Positions 17,658 to 28,858 of a DNA stretch of 64,000 nt are shown here, piece after piece (the stretch's first letter is position 1; each line of letters opens with the position of its first letter). A program made the translations under genes and the position numbers. The stretch lies in contig NZ_JALMUV010000006.1 of the NCBI RefSeq assembly GCF_023155275.1, positions 62,001 through 126,000 on the forward strand, in the 5' to 3' direction. The notes beneath the pieces are model-generated. The model was given only the letters and a program-made list of their open reading frames with translations, searched no databases and was not told the origin of the DNA. The DNA is from Streptomyces rhizoryzae (GTDB taxonomy: Bacteria > Actinomycetota > Actinomycetes > Streptomycetales > Streptomycetaceae).

Positions 17658-19037
17658 GTGAGCCAGTTGACCGAACGCGGCACCACCCTCTCCTCGCACG
17701 GCCGGACCGCGGCCCGGCGCTCCTCGGCGATCGGCACCGCCACCGTCAGCGGGGCGACCGCCGCCGGACTCGGCCTCGGCGCGCTCGCGGTCGCCGTCCT
17801 GTTGCTCTGGATCGCCTCGCCCTACCCCGACAGCGGTCCGTCCCGCGCGCTGCACCTGGCCGCCGGGCTCTGGTTCATGGCGCACGGCGGGGGGCTGGTC
17901 CGCGCCGCCACGCTCTCCGGCGCCCCCGCGCCCCTGGGCGTGACGCCGCTGCTGCTCGCCGCGCTCCCGCTCTGGCTGCTGCACCGGGCCGCCCGGGACA
18001 CCCTGGCCGCGGCCGCCGACGGCGCCCCCGGTGGCCGCCAGGCGCCCGGTACCGGCCCGGCGGCCGCCCCGCGCACCCTGCTCGGCGCCCTGCTGGCCGG
18101 CTACCTGCTGGTCGCCGCCGGGGCGCTGCTCTACACCTCGACCGGCCGGCTCTCCGCCGCCCCGCTCTCCGCGCTGCTCGCCGTCCCGGGCACCGCGGCC
18201 GCCACCCTCGCCTTCACCGCCTGGCACACCCTGGGCGCGGACGCCGCGAGCCTGCTGCCGGACCGCGTGCGGGGCGCCCTGGCGAAGCTGCCGCCCGCCG
18301 TCCGCACCGCCCTGGCCGGTCCCCGCTCCGCCACCGCCCGCACCGCGGCGGGCGCCGCCATCCTCGCGCTGCTGGCCGCCGGCACCGCGCTCACCCTGCT
18401 CGGACTGGCCCTGCACGCCGGGCGGTTCGGCACCGACCTGGCCCGCCTCGCCCCGGACTGGGCCGGCCGCGGCACCCTGCTGCTGCTCTGCCTCACCCTG
18501 CTGCCCAACGCGGCGGTCTGGGGCGCCGCCTACGGACTGGGCCCCGGCTTCACCGTCGGCGTGGGCGGCGCGGTCGGGCCGCTGGGCACCGCACCGCGCC
18601 CGGAGCTGCCGCCCTTCCCCCTGCTCAGCGGTCTGCCGGACCCCGGCCCGGGCTCCTGGCCCGGCTGGTTGGCGCTGGCGGTGGTCCCGGCCGCGGCGGG
18701 CGCGGCGCTGGCCCGGTGCGCGGCCGGCGACGGGCACCGCACGTGGCAGCGGACGGCCGGGACGGCCGCCCTGGCGGCCGGGCTGTGCGGACTGGCGATG
18801 GCGGTGCTGGCCGGACTGGCGGGCGGCCCGGTGGGCCGCGGCACGCTCGCGTCGTTCGGCCCGAGCTGGTGGCTCACCGGGCCCGCGGCCGCCGGCTGGA
18901 CCGCGCTGACCGGTGTGCCCGGCGCGCTCGCCCTGCGGGCCTGGCGGCGGCGCACCGCGCGCCGTGCGGCGGAGGGCGGTCCGCCGGGCCGCACCCGCCG
19001 CCCGGGCCTGCTGTTCCGCCGCCGGTCCGCGGACTAG
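17658..19037 (+). CDS. DUF6350 family integral membrane protein
   Basis: A 459-residue polytopic membrane protein with about ten hydrophobic segments (for example [16 protein letters not shown] near 35-50 and [19 protein letters not shown] near 140). It matches the actinobacterial DUF6350 family seen next to purN/purH. No catalytic motif is visible; [19 protein letters not shown] (about 295-313) is a conserved-looking loop. The function is unknown. The GTG start at 17658 has only a weak ribosome site (GGCAGC), so the start is moderately sure. It runs toward the gene ending at 19177, and a strong inverted repeat separates them. Confidence 0.8.
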   Translation: MSQLTERGTTLSSHGRTAARRSSAIGTATVSGATAAGLGLGALAVAVLLLWIASPYPDSGPSRALHLAAGLWFMAHGGGLVRAATLSGAPAPLGVTPLLLAALPLWLLHRAARDTLAAAADGAPGGRQAPGTGPAAAPRTLLGALLAGYLLVAAGALLYTSTGRLSAAPLSALLAVPGTAAATLAFTAWHTLGADAASLLPDRVRGALAKLPPAVRTALAGPRSATARTAAGAAILALLAAGTALTLLGLALHAGRFGTDLARLAPDWAGRGTLLLLCLTLLPNAAVWGAAYGLGPGFTVGVGGAVGPLGTAPRPELPPFPLLSGLPDPGPGSWPGWLALAVVPAAAGAALARCAAGDGHRTWQRTAGTAALAAGLCGLAMAVLAGLAGGPVGRGTLASFGPSWWLTGPAAAGWTALTGVPGALALRAWRRRTARRAAEGGPPGRTRRPGLLFRRRSAD

Positions 19038-19039
19038 GG

Positions 19040-19118
19040 CTAGGGGGTGTCCGCACAGTCCCGTCTGCCGCCCGGCCGCCCTCCGGGCGAACGACGCGAC
19101 TTCACGGACACCCCCTAG
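19040..19118. terminator. Inverted repeat / bidirectional terminator, contains dispersed repeat copy
   Basis: Perfect 14-bp arms CTAGGGGGTGTCCG (19040-19053) and CGGACACCCCCTAG (19105-19118) with a smaller inner hairpin. It lies between two convergent genes. The segment 19074-19118, read on the minus strand, repeats 51331-51375 with one difference in 45 bases. Confidence 0.75.
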
Positions 19119-19176
19119 CGCCCCCGGCCCCCGCCCACGTACCCCCGGCCGCCCCCGGCCGCGCCCCCGGTGGCCG

Positions 19177-20175
19177 TCACTGCTGCTGCTGGCTGAGCAG
19201 CGGGCGCAGCTGGGGCGGCAGGTGGCGTTCGCAGGACTTGCTCGCGGCCCGGGTCAGTGCGTCGTTCACGCAGGTGAAGTAGTCGCGGTAGACGACCTGC
19301 ACGGTGAACGTCGCGGCCACCATCATCAGCGCCAGCGAGGCGGTCACCAGACCGCCGATCGCGGCGGTGGTCTGCGGCCGCACCCCGGCGCCCGGCGCAC
19401 CCGGGGCGCCGCCCGGCCGGCCCGGTGCGGACGGGGTGGCGCCGCCGGCCGACGGCGCCACCCCGTCCGCGGCGGGTGCCTTCTTCGGTTCGGCCTTCCC
19501 GCGCAGCGCGCTGACGCCCCAGTAGAGGGCGAGCGAGCCGAGCAGCAGCGCCATCTCCGGCAGGCTGAAGAGCACGAAGAAGAACGCCCACATCCCGGCC
19601 AGCAGGGCGTAGCGGGCCCGCCGCTGGAGCGGGTCGGTGGGGTCCCAGCGCAGTCCGCCGGGGCCGCCGCCCGGGCCGCCGGGACCGCCCGGGCCGCCCT
19701 GGCCGCCGCCGCGGCCCGGCCGGCTGCCGAACCCGCCGCCCTGCCGGCCCGGCTGGCGGCTGCTCCACTGGCTGCCCCAGGCCGGCGGCCGGTCCGTCGG
19801 CCGCTGCCCTTCGCCGGCCCCGTCGCCGCCGCCCTCCCCGCCGCCGTCGCCGTCGCCGCGCGGGTGCCCGGCCAGGTGCGCGCGCGGGCGCCACTCCTGG
19901 TCGGGGGCGCCGGCCGGCGGCGGCGCGAAGGGGTTGTCGTCCCGGCCGGCGGAGGAGCCGGCGGGCGGTGAATCCGGGGCGGACGACGACGTGCGCTCGC
20001 GCGGCAGCAGGACCGCCCCGGGGGCGGTGACGGGCCGGGGGTACCACCCGGCGGTGGCGAGGGGCGAAAGGAGAGCCGCGCGGCGGCGTCGGTCCGGCAT
20101 CTGGAGTGAGTCTTCCCCTTGTCGTGGGCGTCCGTCCGGCGGGTCGGCCGGGCGGACGGTCACCGTGAACTGCAT
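19177..20175 (-). CDS. Membrane protein with Gly/Pro-rich cytoplasmic region
   Basis: A 332-residue protein of unknown function. Residues 1-185 are low complexity (GDGDGGGEGGGDGAGEG; GGQGGPGGPGGPGGGPGG), then come WDPTDPLQRRARYALLAGMWAFFFVLFSLPEMALLLGSLALYWGVSALRGK, here split as two membrane helices around 190-225, a linker, a third helix (about 275-300) and a short C-terminal domain with two Cys (FTCVNDAL and SKSCERHLPP). It ends in poly-Gln. The start at 20175 has GGGAGAACGC upstream; an internal ATG at 20100 is an alternative. It is divergent from purN, and homologues are found at this locus in other Streptomyces. Confidence 0.75.
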   Translation of the reverse strand: MQFTVTVRPADPPDGRPRQGEDSLQMPDRRRRAALLSPLATAGWYPRPVTAPGAVLLPRERTSSSAPDSPPAGSSAGRDDNPFAPPPAGAPDQEWRPRAHLAGHPRGDGDGGGEGGGDGAGEGQRPTDRPPAWGSQWSSRQPGRQGGGFGSRPGRGGGQGGPGGPGGPGGGPGGLRWDPTDPLQRRARYALLAGMWAFFFVLFSLPEMALLLGSLALYWGVSALRGKAEPKKAPAADGVAPSAGGATPSAPGRPGGAPGAPGAGVRPQTTAAIGGLVTASLALMMVAATFTVQVVYRDYFTCVNDALTRAASKSCERHLPPQLRPLLSQQQQ

Positions 20176-20300
20176 GCGTTCTCCCGCCCGACGCTACCTC
20201 CCGTGCCCGCCCCCGTCCCGCGGGGGCCGCTCGGTGTGCCGGTATCGTTGCTGACGGTCGGCGCCTTCGTAGGGTTCCCCGGATTTCCGCGACCCCTCGC

Positions 20301-20318
20301 TTTGTGCGACCGCACAAA
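20301..20318. promoter_or_regulatory. 18-bp palindrome upstream of purN
   Basis: TTTGTGCG-AC-CGCACAAA, two perfect 8-bp arms with a 2-bp spacer, 51 bases before the purN start and 126 bases before the divergent membrane gene. Its AT-rich ends stand out locally. It is a likely operator; the regulator is unknown. Confidence 0.55.
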
Positions 20319-20368
20319 CCTCTACACATCTGCCCAGACCCGCAAGACCTGGCGAGAAAGACCGCATC

Positions 20369-21013
20369 GTGGCCCCCTCCTCCCCTCCCGCCCGCCCCGC
20401 CCCGGCCCGGATCGTGGTACTCGTCTCCGGTTCGGGCACCAACCTCCAGGCGCTGCTCGACGCCATCGCCGCGGAGGGCGCGCAGGCGTACGGTGCCGAG
20501 ATCGTCGCCGTGGGCGCCGACCGCACCGGGATCGCCGGGCTGGAGCGCGCCGAGCGGGCCGGGCTGCCGACGTTCGTCTGCCGGGTCAAGGACTACCCTG
20601 ACCGGGCGGCCTGGGACGCGGCGCTCACCGCGGCGACCGCCGCGCACGCCCCCGACCTGGTGGTCTCGGCCGGCTTCATGAAGATCCTCGGCAAGGACTT
20701 CCTGGCCCGCTTCGGCGGCCGGACGATCAACACCCACCCGGCGCTGCTGCCCAGCTTTCCCGGTGCCCACGGCGTCCGCGACGCGCTCGCGTACGGTGCG
20801 AAGGTCACCGGATGCACCGTCCACTTCGTCGACGACGGGGTCGACACCGGCCCGATCATCGCCCAGGGCGTGGTCGAGGTCCGGGAGGAGGACGACGAAC
20901 CCGCGCTGCATGAGCGCATCAAGGAAGTCGAGCGATCGCTGCTCGTCGAGGTCGTGGGGCGCCTGGCCCGGCACGGCTACCGCATAGAGGGACGAAAGGT
21001 ACGTATCTCGTGA
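20369..21013 (+). CDS. purN: Phosphoribosylglycinamide formyltransferase
   Basis: A 214-residue 10-formyl-THF-dependent GAR transformylase, step 3 of purine synthesis (GAR to FGAR). It has [16 protein letters not shown] (phosphate-binding, about 17-32), [16 protein letters not shown] with catalytic Asn and His (about 116-130), and [13 protein letters not shown] with catalytic Asp (about 152-164). The length is normal. The GTG start at 20369 follows GAGAAAG. It overlaps purH by four bases (GTGA at 21010), so the two genes are translationally coupled and presumably share the promoter near the palindrome at 20301. Confidence 0.97.
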   Translation: MAPSSPPARPAPARIVVLVSGSGTNLQALLDAIAAEGAQAYGAEIVAVGADRTGIAGLERAERAGLPTFVCRVKDYPDRAAWDAALTAATAAHAPDLVVSAGFMKILGKDFLARFGGRTINTHPALLPSFPGAHGVRDALAYGAKVTGCTVHFVDDGVDTGPIIAQGVVEVREEDDEPALHERIKEVERSLLVEVVGRLARHGYRIEGRKVRIS

Positions 21014-22578
21014 CCGCCACCGAAGGTACGCAGCGGCCCATCCGCCGCGCGCTGGTCAGCGTCTACGACAAGTCCGGGCTGGAGGAGCTGGCCCAGGGGC
21101 TGCACGCGGCGGGCGTCCAGCTGGTCTCGACCGGCTCGACGGCCGGGCGGATCGCCGCCGCCGGGGTGCCGGTCACCAAGGTCGAGGAGCTCACCGGCTT
21201 CCCGGAGTGCCTCGACGGCCGGGTCAAGACCCTGCACCCCAAGGTCCACGCCGGCATCCTCGCCGACCTGCGCCTGGAGAGCCACCGCGAGCAGCTCGCC
21301 GAGCTCGGTGTCGAGCCGTTCGACCTGGTCGTCGTCAACCTCTACCCGTTCCGGGAGACCGTCGCCTCCGGGGCCACCCCCGACGAGTGCGTCGAGCAGA
21401 TCGACATCGGCGGCCCCTCGATGGTCCGCGCCGCCGCCAAGAACCACCCCTCGGTCGCCGTGGTCACCAGCCCCGAGCGCTACGCCGACGTCCTCGCGGC
21501 CGTCCGCGCCGGCGGCTTCGACCTGGCCGCCCGCAAGCGGCTGGCCGCCGAGGCGTTCCAGCACACCGCCGCCTACGACGTCGCGGTCTCCTCCTGGATG
21601 ACCGACGTCCACGCGCCGGAGGAGGGCGCCGCCCTGCCCGCGTTCCTCGGCGGCACCTGGGAGCGCCGCAGCACCCTGCGCTACGGCGAGAACCCGCACC
21701 AGGCCGCGGCCCTCTACACCGACGGCCGGCCGGGCGGCATCGCCAACGCCGAGCAGCTGCACGGCAAGGAGATGTCCTTCAACAACTACGTGGACACCGA
21801 GGCCGCCCGCCGCGCCGCCTACGACCACGAGCAGCCCTGCGTCGCCATCATCAAGCACGCCAACCCCTGCGGCATCGCGATCGGCGCGGACGTCGCCGAG
21901 GCGCACCGCAAGGCGCACGCCTGCGACCCGGTCTCCGCGTACGGCGGCGTGATCGCGGTCAACCGCCCGGTGACCGTCGCCCTGGCCGAACAGGTCGCGG
22001 AGATCTTCACCGAGGTCATCGCCGCCCCGGACTACGAGGCCGGCGCGGTGGAGGTGCTCGCCAGGAAGAAGAACCTCCGCGTCCTGAAGGTCGAGGGCAG
22101 CCCGCACCAGCCCGGTGACCTCAAGCTGCTCTCCGGCGGCGCGGTGCTCCAGCAGACCGACGTCTTCCAGGCCGCCGGCGACGACCCGGCCACCTGGACC
22201 CTCGCCAGCGGCGAGCCGCTGGCCGAGGCCGAGCTGGCCGACCTCGCCTTCGCCTGGAAGGCGTGCCGCGCGGTGAAGTCCAACGCCATCCTGCTCGCCA
22301 AGGACGGGGCGTCGGTCGGCGTCGGCATGGGCCAGGTCAACCGCGTCGACTCCTGCAAGCTCGCCGTGGAGCGCGCCGGCGAGGAGCGGGCGCGCGGCTC
22401 CTACGCCGCCTCGGACGCCTTCTTCCCGTTCCCCGACGGCCCCGAGATCCTGATCGCGGCCGGTGTCCGGGCGATCGTCCAGCCCGGCGGGTCGATCCGC
22501 GACGAACTGGTCGTGGAGGCCGCCAAGAAGGCCGGCGTGACGATGTACTTCACCGGCACCCGGCACTTCTTCCACTGA
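21010..22578 (+). CDS. purH: Bifunctional AICAR transformylase / IMP cyclohydrolase
   Basis: A 522-residue enzyme of the last two steps of purine synthesis (AICAR to FAICAR to IMP). The N-terminal IMP cyclohydrolase begins [17 protein letters not shown] and contains STGSTA and [12 protein letters not shown]. The C-terminal AICAR transformylase contains [24 protein letters not shown] and [14 protein letters not shown], where Lys-His is catalytic. The length is normal. The GTG start overlaps the purN stop. A strong hairpin at 22610-22646 ends the operon. It uses 10-formyl-THF, which links it to folD about 1.8 kb downstream. Confidence 0.97.
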   Translation: MTATEGTQRPIRRALVSVYDKSGLEELAQGLHAAGVQLVSTGSTAGRIAAAGVPVTKVEELTGFPECLDGRVKTLHPKVHAGILADLRLESHREQLAELGVEPFDLVVVNLYPFRETVASGATPDECVEQIDIGGPSMVRAAAKNHPSVAVVTSPERYADVLAAVRAGGFDLAARKRLAAEAFQHTAAYDVAVSSWMTDVHAPEEGAALPAFLGGTWERRSTLRYGENPHQAAALYTDGRPGGIANAEQLHGKEMSFNNYVDTEAARRAAYDHEQPCVAIIKHANPCGIAIGADVAEAHRKAHACDPVSAYGGVIAVNRPVTVALAEQVAEIFTEVIAAPDYEAGAVEVLARKKNLRVLKVEGSPHQPGDLKLLSGGAVLQQTDVFQAAGDDPATWTLASGEPLAEAELADLAFAWKACRAVKSNAILLAKDGASVGVGMGQVNRVDSCKLAVERAGEERARGSYAASDAFFPFPDGPEILIAAGVRAIVQPGGSIRDELVVEAAKKAGVTMYFTGTRHFFH

Positions 22579-22609
22579 GGGCCGGCGGTTCTCCTGAGGT
22601 CCGGCAGCG

Positions 22610-22646
22610 CGGAGGGCCGCACCCCTTGCCGGGGTGCGGCCCTCCG
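22610..22646. terminator. Strong hairpin terminator after purH
   Basis: A perfect 16-bp stem, CGGAGGGCCGCACCCC paired with GGGGTGCGGCCCTCCG, with loop TTGCC. There is no T-run. It lies between convergent purH (plus) and a small membrane gene (minus) and probably serves both. Confidence 0.85.
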
Positions 22647-22662
22647 CCGCGCCGGGGCGCGG

Positions 22663-23235
22663 TCAGTAACGCGGCCGGTTGAACCAGGCGTTGCCGTCGT
22701 CCTTGGCGACGAAGACCAGCACCAGGATGCCCAGCACGGTGTGCACCAGGCCGAACGGGAAGACGCCCAGGCTCAGGATGATGCCGACGACGCAGGACAC
22801 GATGGTGGCGATCCGGACGCCCTTGCCGCCGTTGCCGAACTGCGCGGCCAGCGTGATGGCGGCCACCGTGAAGATCACGATGATCGCGATCACCGCGATC
22901 AGCACGCCCTTGCCGACGCTGAACATCGACATGTCCTGATAGGGCGAGGACGCGGCCTCGTGCGACGCCTTGGTGACGCCGCCCAGCCCCATCACCGCCA
23001 GCACCAGGCCGATGAGGTTCAGCCCGGCGAGCACGAACAGCAGCACCCGGGCCGCCTTGACGCCGCCCGGCATCACCGTCGGGTAGGGCGCCTGCGCCGC
23101 GGGCACCGGGCCGCCCGGGTACGGGCCGTAGGGGGCCATCGGCTGCGGCTGCGGCGGCTGCTGGGGATAGCCGTAACCGGGCTGCTGGCCCGGCGGGGGG
23201 CCGTAGGGGCCGGGATTGGGGTTGGGGTAGCTCAC
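22663..23235 (-). CDS. Small four-helix membrane protein, Pro/Tyr/Gln-rich N-terminus
   Basis: A 190-residue protein. Residues 1-55 are a cytoplasmic Pro/Gly/Tyr/Gln tail ([20 protein letters not shown]), followed by hydrophobic segments at about 62-85 ([21 protein letters not shown]), 108-130 ([21 protein letters not shown]), 140-160 and 160-180. It resembles DUF4190-like or interferon-induced-transmembrane-like small proteins of actinomycetes, but no family is certain. It is downstream of an RDD protein with the same style of N-terminal tail; a hairpin at 23283-23316 lies between them, so it may have its own promoter. The function is unknown. Confidence 0.8.
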   Translation of the reverse strand: MSYPNPNPGPYGPPPGQQPGYGYPQQPPQPQPMAPYGPYPGGPVPAAQAPYPTVMPGGVKAARVLLFVLAGLNLIGLVLAVMGLGGVTKASHEAASSPYQDMSMFSVGKGVLIAVIAIIVIFTVAAITLAAQFGNGGKGVRIATIVSCVVGIILSLGVFPFGLVHTVLGILVLVFVAKDDGNAWFNRPRY

Positions 23236-23282
23236 GAGCGGTGCCCTTCAAGGCGAGGCGGAACGGTATCGGCGAGCGCCAC

Positions 23283-23316
23283 GAAGGCCCCCGGTCGCTG
23301 CTGCGCGGGGGCCTTC
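23283..23316 (-). terminator. Hairpin terminator after the RDD gene
   Basis: Arms GAAGGCCCCCG (23283-23293) and CGGGGGCCTTC (23306-23316), an 11-bp perfect stem. It lies 38 bases beyond the stop of the minus-strand RDD gene and before the start of the next minus-strand gene, so it may reduce read-through. Confidence 0.7.
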
Positions 23317-23353
23317 ATCGGCTGGTGCGGGCGTCCGAGGGCCCGTTACGGCA

Positions 23354-24133
23354 TTACTTGGGGGCCGGGACGACCACCGTGCCGACGAGCTTGTCGGCGA
23401 ACGTCTGGCTCTTGTCGTCCCACAGCGGCCACAGCCAGCCGATGCCGCACAGCAGGCCGTTGAGGTAGCGGCAGATGTAGCGCACGAAGGTCATGCCGAA
23501 GCCCATGGGCTGGCCGGTGGCCTCCTTGACGACCTTGATGCCGAGCGCCTTCTTGCCCGGGGTCTGGCCGGTGCTGCCTTCCTTGGCGATGAGGAAGAAC
23601 ATGCCGCCCACGGCGAGCAGCCACGCGAGCGAGATCAGCACGTAGAAGAAGCCCGGCGTGCTGGCCGACGAGGCCGTGTTGATGGCGTTCTGGAAGCAGT
23701 TGTAGTCGCTCGGCGCGCAGTTGGAGGTGTCCGGCGTGGCCGAGCTGACCGAGCTGGCCGCCACGGCGATGGCGATGATGTAGAGGATGCCGGGCACCAC
23801 GCCGACGATCAGGCCGTCGATGAGGATGGCACCGAACCGCGAGCCCCAGCCCGCGTAACCCGTCGGCATCCCGGGCATCCCCGGCTGGCCGTACGGGGCC
23901 GCCGCCTGCTGCGGGTAGCCGTAGCCGGGCTGGCCGCCCTGCGGCGGGACCTGGCCCTGCTGCGGGTAGCCGTACGGCTGCTGGGGCTGCTGCGGCGGGA
24001 CCTGGCCCTGCTGGGGGTAGCCGTAGCCCGGCTGGCCGCCCTGCGGCGGGACCGGCGGCTGCTGGCCGTACGGGCCCTGCGGCGCCTGCGGCGGCTGCTG
24101 GCCGTAGGGGTTGTTCGGATCACCGAAACTCAT
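23354..24133 (-). CDS. RDD family membrane protein
   Basis: A 259-residue protein. The first about 95 residues are Pro/Gln/Gly/Tyr repeats ([19 protein letters not shown]), then an RDD domain: [30 protein letters not shown] (first helix with the R and D signature, split here only for description), a loop with two Cys, a second helix ([20 protein letters not shown]) and [14 protein letters not shown], the hallmark segment between helices. RDD proteins are poorly understood; some bacterial members move ions. The start at 24133 has GGAGGAAAGCAGC upstream. The N-terminal tail matches that of the next membrane protein. Confidence 0.88.
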   Translation of the reverse strand: MSFGDPNNPYGQQPPQAPQGPYGQQPPVPPQGGQPGYGYPQQGQVPPQQPQQPYGYPQQGQVPPQGGQPGYGYPQQAAAPYGQPGMPGMPTGYAGWGSRFGAILIDGLIVGVVPGILYIIAIAVAASSVSSATPDTSNCAPSDYNCFQNAINTASSASTPGFFYVLISLAWLLAVGGMFFLIAKEGSTGQTPGKKALGIKVVKEATGQPMGFGMTFVRYICRYLNGLLCGIGWLWPLWDDKSQTFADKLVGTVVVPAPK

Positions 24134-24379
24134 GGTGCTGCTTTCCTCCGTTGGTGTCAGTGGGGGACGACGCGGCGCGACTCGGAGGAAAAACAGGTTG
24201 TTTCATGGCCCGCCCCCGACGATGCCTGCGGCACTGCGCCGTCAATCCTTCTAGGTGAGGATTCGCTCTGTCCAGTCAGGGCGGTCAGCTTTTGTCCAAC
24301 CGCAATGATCATTTCCGGACAACCGGCGTCCGCGCGCCCTGATTGGAACACGGGTGCCCTCATCCGCGAGGATGGGGGT

Positions 24380-25237
24380 ATGACTGCCCAGATTCTGGAT
24401 GGCAAGGCCACCGCCGCCGCGATCAAGTCCGAGCTCACCGCCCGCGTGGAGGCGCTGAAGGCCAAGGGTGTCACCCCGGGCCTGGGCACCCTGCTGGTCG
24501 GCGACGACCCCGGCAGCCGCTGGTACGTCAACGGCAAGCACCGGGACTGTGCCCAGGTGGGCATCGCCTCCCTCCAGCGCGAACTGCCGGAGACGGCCAC
24601 CCAGGAGGAGATCGAGGCCGTCGTCCGGGAGCTCAACGAGAACCCCGACTGCACCGGTTACATCGTCCAACTCCCGCTGCCCAAGGGCATCGACGCCCAT
24701 CGCGTGCTGGAGCTGATGGACCCGGCCAAGGACGCCGACGGGCTGCACCCGATGAGCCTGGGCCGCCTGGTGCTCGGCATCGAGGGCCCGCTGCCGTGCA
24801 CCCCCTACGGCATCGTCCAGCTGCTGCGGCGGCACGGCGTGGAGATCAACGGCGCGCACGTGGTCGTCGTCGGCCGCGGCATCACCATCGGCCGCCCGAT
24901 GCCGCTGGTGCTCACCCGCAAGTCCGAGAACGCCACCGTCACCCAGTGCCACACCGGCACCCGGGACCTCGCCGCGCACCTGAAGCGGGCCGACATCATC
25001 GTCGCCGCGGCCGGTGTGCCGCACATCATCAAGCCCGAGGACGTCAAGCCGGGCGCGGCCGTCCTGGACGTCGGCGTCAGCCGGGACGAGAACGGCAAGA
25101 TCGTCGGCGATGTGCACCCCGGTGTCGCCGAGGTCGCCGGCTGGATCGCCCCCAACCCGGGCGGCGTCGGCCCGATGACCCGCGCCCAGCTGCTGGTCAA
25201 CGTCGTCGAGGCGGCGGAGCGCGCGGCCGGGCTGTGA
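24380..25237 (+). CDS. folD: Methylenetetrahydrofolate dehydrogenase / cyclohydrolase
   Basis: A 285-residue bifunctional enzyme converting 5,10-methylene-THF to 10-formyl-THF, the donor used by PurN and PurH upstream. Family markers are [20 protein letters not shown] (Tyr and Lys of the cyclohydrolase site, about 38-57), [23 protein letters not shown] and the NADP-binding [12 protein letters not shown], then [11 protein letters not shown]. The common YVxxK motif appears as WYVNGK. The length is normal. ATG at 24380 follows GAGGATGGGGGT. DUF3017 follows 140 bases later. Promoter: not identified; TTGTCC/GGACAA arms lie at 24292-24322. Confidence 0.96.
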   Translation: MTAQILDGKATAAAIKSELTARVEALKAKGVTPGLGTLLVGDDPGSRWYVNGKHRDCAQVGIASLQRELPETATQEEIEAVVRELNENPDCTGYIVQLPLPKGIDAHRVLELMDPAKDADGLHPMSLGRLVLGIEGPLPCTPYGIVQLLRRHGVEINGAHVVVVGRGITIGRPMPLVLTRKSENATVTQCHTGTRDLAAHLKRADIIVAAAGVPHIIKPEDVKPGAAVLDVGVSRDENGKIVGDVHPGVAEVAGWIAPNPGGVGPMTRAQLLVNVVEAAERAAGL

Positions 25238-25377
25238 CCCGCCGTCCCCGTCCGCTTCCCGCCGCACCCGCCGAGCGCGGCGCACCCGCCGCACCCGCCG
25301 CGCTCGTCGTACCTGCCGTACCCGTCGTACCGTCGAAACCGACGCATCAGGACACCGGAAGGGGCTGACCGCCAGAC

Positions 25378-25806
25378 ATGGCTGCCGAAGCGCATTCGGA
25401 GGGCGCGTCCGCGCCGCAGCGCACCCCGCGCCGCTTTCCGCAGCTGACCCGCGACACCGCCCGCCCCGAGGGCGGCGGCCGGGCGGCCTCCGGCGATTAC
25501 CCGGCACCGGCCCGCCAGTGGCCGCTGCTGGCCGTGCTGGGCGGGGTCGCCGCCGGGCTGCTGCTGGTCGCGCTGGACGCGTTCCGGATCGGCGCGATCG
25601 TGATCGGACTGTCCCTGCTGGGCGGCGCGGCCCTGCGGTGGGCGCTGCCGTCGGTGGGGATGCTGGCCGTCCGGTCCCGCTTCACCGACCTGCTCACCTA
25701 CGGGGGGCTCGGCTTCGTCATCGTGCTCCTGGCGATGATGGTCCAGCCCAAACCGTGGATCCACGTCCCGTTCCTCGACGACATCGTGCACTTCACGGTC
25801 CGCTAG
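25378..25806 (+). CDS. DUF3017 family membrane protein
   Basis: A 142-residue small membrane protein matching the actinobacterial DUF3017 family, which typically follows folD. The N-terminal 45 residues are polar; helices lie at about 49-68 ([20 protein letters not shown]), 72-90 and 106-122 ([15 protein letters not shown]). The function is unknown. ATG at 25378 lies downstream of GGAAGGGGCTGACC. It is in the same direction as folD and icd, but the 113-base gap to icd suggests a separate start for the latter. Confidence 0.85.
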   Translation: MAAEAHSEGASAPQRTPRRFPQLTRDTARPEGGGRAASGDYPAPARQWPLLAVLGGVAAGLLLVALDAFRIGAIVIGLSLLGGAALRWALPSVGMLAVRSRFTDLLTYGGLGFVIVLLAMMVQPKPWIHVPFLDDIVHFTVR

Positions 25807-25919
25807 GGACGCCTTCCGCGCGGCGCCGCGGCACACCTCGTGCCGTAGCGCCGCGCGCCTGTGTGACGCGGGTAACTTGGCGACGTCCGGGGGGTGCCCC
25901 AACCGCGAGAGGGACGTCC

Positions 25920-27140
25920 ATGGCCAAGATCAAGGTTGCCAACCCCGTCGTCGAGATCGACGGCGACGAGATGACCCGCATCATCTGGTCGTCCATCAGG
26001 GACCGGCTGATCCTCCCGTACCTCGACATCGACCTGAAGTACTTCGACCTCGGCATCGAGCACCGGGACGCCACCCGGGACCAGGTCACGGCCGACGCCG
26101 CGCACGCGGTCCGCACGTACGGCGTCGGGGTGAAGTGCGCGACCATCACCCCGGACGAGGCCCGGGTCGAGGAGTTCAACCTCCGGGCGATGTACCGCTC
26201 GCCGAACGCCACCCTCCGCGCCATCCTGGGCGGCGTGGTCTTCCGCGAGCCGATCATCATGGCGAACGTGCCGCGGCTGGTCCCCCACTGGACCCGGCCC
26301 ATCGTGGTGGCCCGGCACGCCTTCGGCGACCAGTACCGCGCCACCGAATGGAAGGTCCCCGGACCCGGCGCGCTCACCCTGACCTTCACCCCGGCCGACG
26401 GCCGCGAGCCGGTGGAGCTGGAGGTGCACGACTTCCCCGGCCCCGGCGTGGCGCTGGCGATGTACAACCACGACGACTCGATCCGGGACTTCGCCCGCGC
26501 CGCGTTCCGCTACGGGCTCGACCGCGGCCACCCCGTCCGCCTCTCCACCAAGAACACGGTCCTGAAGAAGTACGACGGCCGCTTCAAGGACCTCTTCCAG
26601 GAGGTCTTCGACGCCGAGTTCCGGGGCCCCGTCGAGGCCCGCGGGCTGACCTACGAGCACCGGCTGATCGACGACATGGCCGCCGAGGCCCTGCGCTCCT
26701 CCGGCGGCTTCGTGTGGGCCTGCAAGAACTACGACGGCGACGTGCAGTCGGACGTCGTCGCGCAGGGCTTCGGCTCGCTGGGGCTGATGACCTCGGTGCT
26801 GATGACCGCCGACGGCCGGACCCTGGCGGCGGAGGCCGCGCACGGCACGGTCACCCGCCACTACCGGCAGCACCAGCAGGGCAAGGCCACCTCCACCAAC
26901 CCGATCGCCTCCGTCTTCGCCTGGACCCGCGGGCTGGCGCACCGCGGCCGGCTCGACGGCACCCCCGACGTCGTGCGCTTCGCCGAGGCGCTGGAACGGG
27001 TCTGCGTGGAGACCGTCGAGGGCGGCCGGATGACCAAGGACCTGGCGCAGCTCATCGGCCCGGCGCAGCCCTGGCTCACCACCGGGCAGTTCCTGGACGC
27101 CGTGGCGGAGGCGCTCCAGCGGCAGCTGGCGCCGGCCTGA
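25920..27140 (+). CDS. icd: NADP-dependent isocitrate dehydrogenase, dimeric type
   Basis: A 406-residue isocitrate dehydrogenase converting isocitrate to 2-oxoglutarate with NADP. It begins [21 protein letters not shown], split after position 20, like mitochondrial and cytosolic eukaryotic enzymes. It has [14 protein letters not shown] (isocitrate-binding Ser/Asn/Arg), [20 protein letters not shown] (metal-binding Asp residues) and [10 protein letters not shown] (NADP-binding). This is the homodimeric eukaryote-like type, not the monomeric enzyme well known from Streptomyces. ATG at 25920 follows GAGAGGGACG. Its neighbour mdh, also a TCA enzyme, has its own 435-base upstream region. Confidence 0.95.
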   Translation: MAKIKVANPVVEIDGDEMTRIIWSSIRDRLILPYLDIDLKYFDLGIEHRDATRDQVTADAAHAVRTYGVGVKCATITPDEARVEEFNLRAMYRSPNATLRAILGGVVFREPIIMANVPRLVPHWTRPIVVARHAFGDQYRATEWKVPGPGALTLTFTPADGREPVELEVHDFPGPGVALAMYNHDDSIRDFARAAFRYGLDRGHPVRLSTKNTVLKKYDGRFKDLFQEVFDAEFRGPVEARGLTYEHRLIDDMAAEALRSSGGFVWACKNYDGDVQSDVVAQGFGSLGLMTSVLMTADGRTLAAEAAHGTVTRHYRQHQQGKATSTNPIASVFAWTRGLAHRGRLDGTPDVVRFAEALERVCVETVEGGRMTKDLAQLIGPAQPWLTTGQFLDAVAEALQRQLAPA

Positions 27141-27340
27141 CGGCCCGCCCGGCCCGCCGCGCCGGCCGGGATGCACCGCCCCGGCGGACCGGCCGGAGAA
27201 AAAAGGGGGATTGCCCTCCCGGATCCCGGGCATGCGCTCCTTACCCCCCACGGGTGTGGCACCACTGCACGGCCGTCCGCGCTTCCCCCTCCGCAGCGCG
27301 GGCGGCCGTCGGTGCGGGCGGCCCGCCCACCCGCGCGGAC

Positions 27341-27388
27341 CGGCCGGGCGGTGGGCCGGCCGGGCGGTGGGCCGGCCGGGCGGTGGGC
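27341..27388. repeat. 16-bp tandem repeat, three perfect copies
   Basis: CGGCCGGGCGGTGGGC occurs three times head to tail in the region before mdh, followed by a partial copy. It is non-coding; copy number is likely strain-variable. Confidence 0.9.
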
Positions 27389-27467
27389 CGCCCGGGTCGG
27401 TGCGGGGGCCGGTGAGGTGTCCCACACCGGCCCGTCACCAGCGGCGGGCGGGGGTCCGATAGCCTGA

Positions 27468-28565
<1,098 letters not shown>

Positions 28566-28645
28566 GCGGCTGAACCGGGCCGGCGCCCGCCCCGGCGGCA
28601 CCAGCCGCCCCACCGGCACCGCCCATCCCACCCGCACCACCCACC

Positions 28646-28675
28646 GAGCCCGTACGGCAACTGCCGTGCGGGCTC
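28646..28675 (+). terminator. Hairpin terminator after mdh
   Basis: A 13-bp stem, GAGCCCGTACGGC with GCCGTGCGGGCTC (one G-U pair), and loop AACT, 81 bases after the mdh stop. Confidence 0.75.
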
Positions 28676-28858
28676 GGCCCGTTGCGGCCGCCGCACCATC
28701 GCGTAATGCACTGACACCGGGCGTCCGGCTCCCCTATGCTGCCAACCCTTCACACGTCCGGGTGACCGTCGCGCGCCGGCGGAACGACCGCGCCGCACCG
28801 GCGCGTTGTGAGGGGTACCTGCCGTCGGCGAGGGCGGCAGCAGCGACGGGGGAGGCCG

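Noticed and set aside
24155..24180. GTGTCAGTGG before folD as another damage-type promoter
   Set aside because: The first T of TTGTC is missing and no TAnnnT follows at the right distance.
28705..28725. GTGTCAGTGC (minus strand) after mdh as a damage-type promoter
   Set aside because: Imperfect -35 half, no -10, and no gene downstream on that strand.
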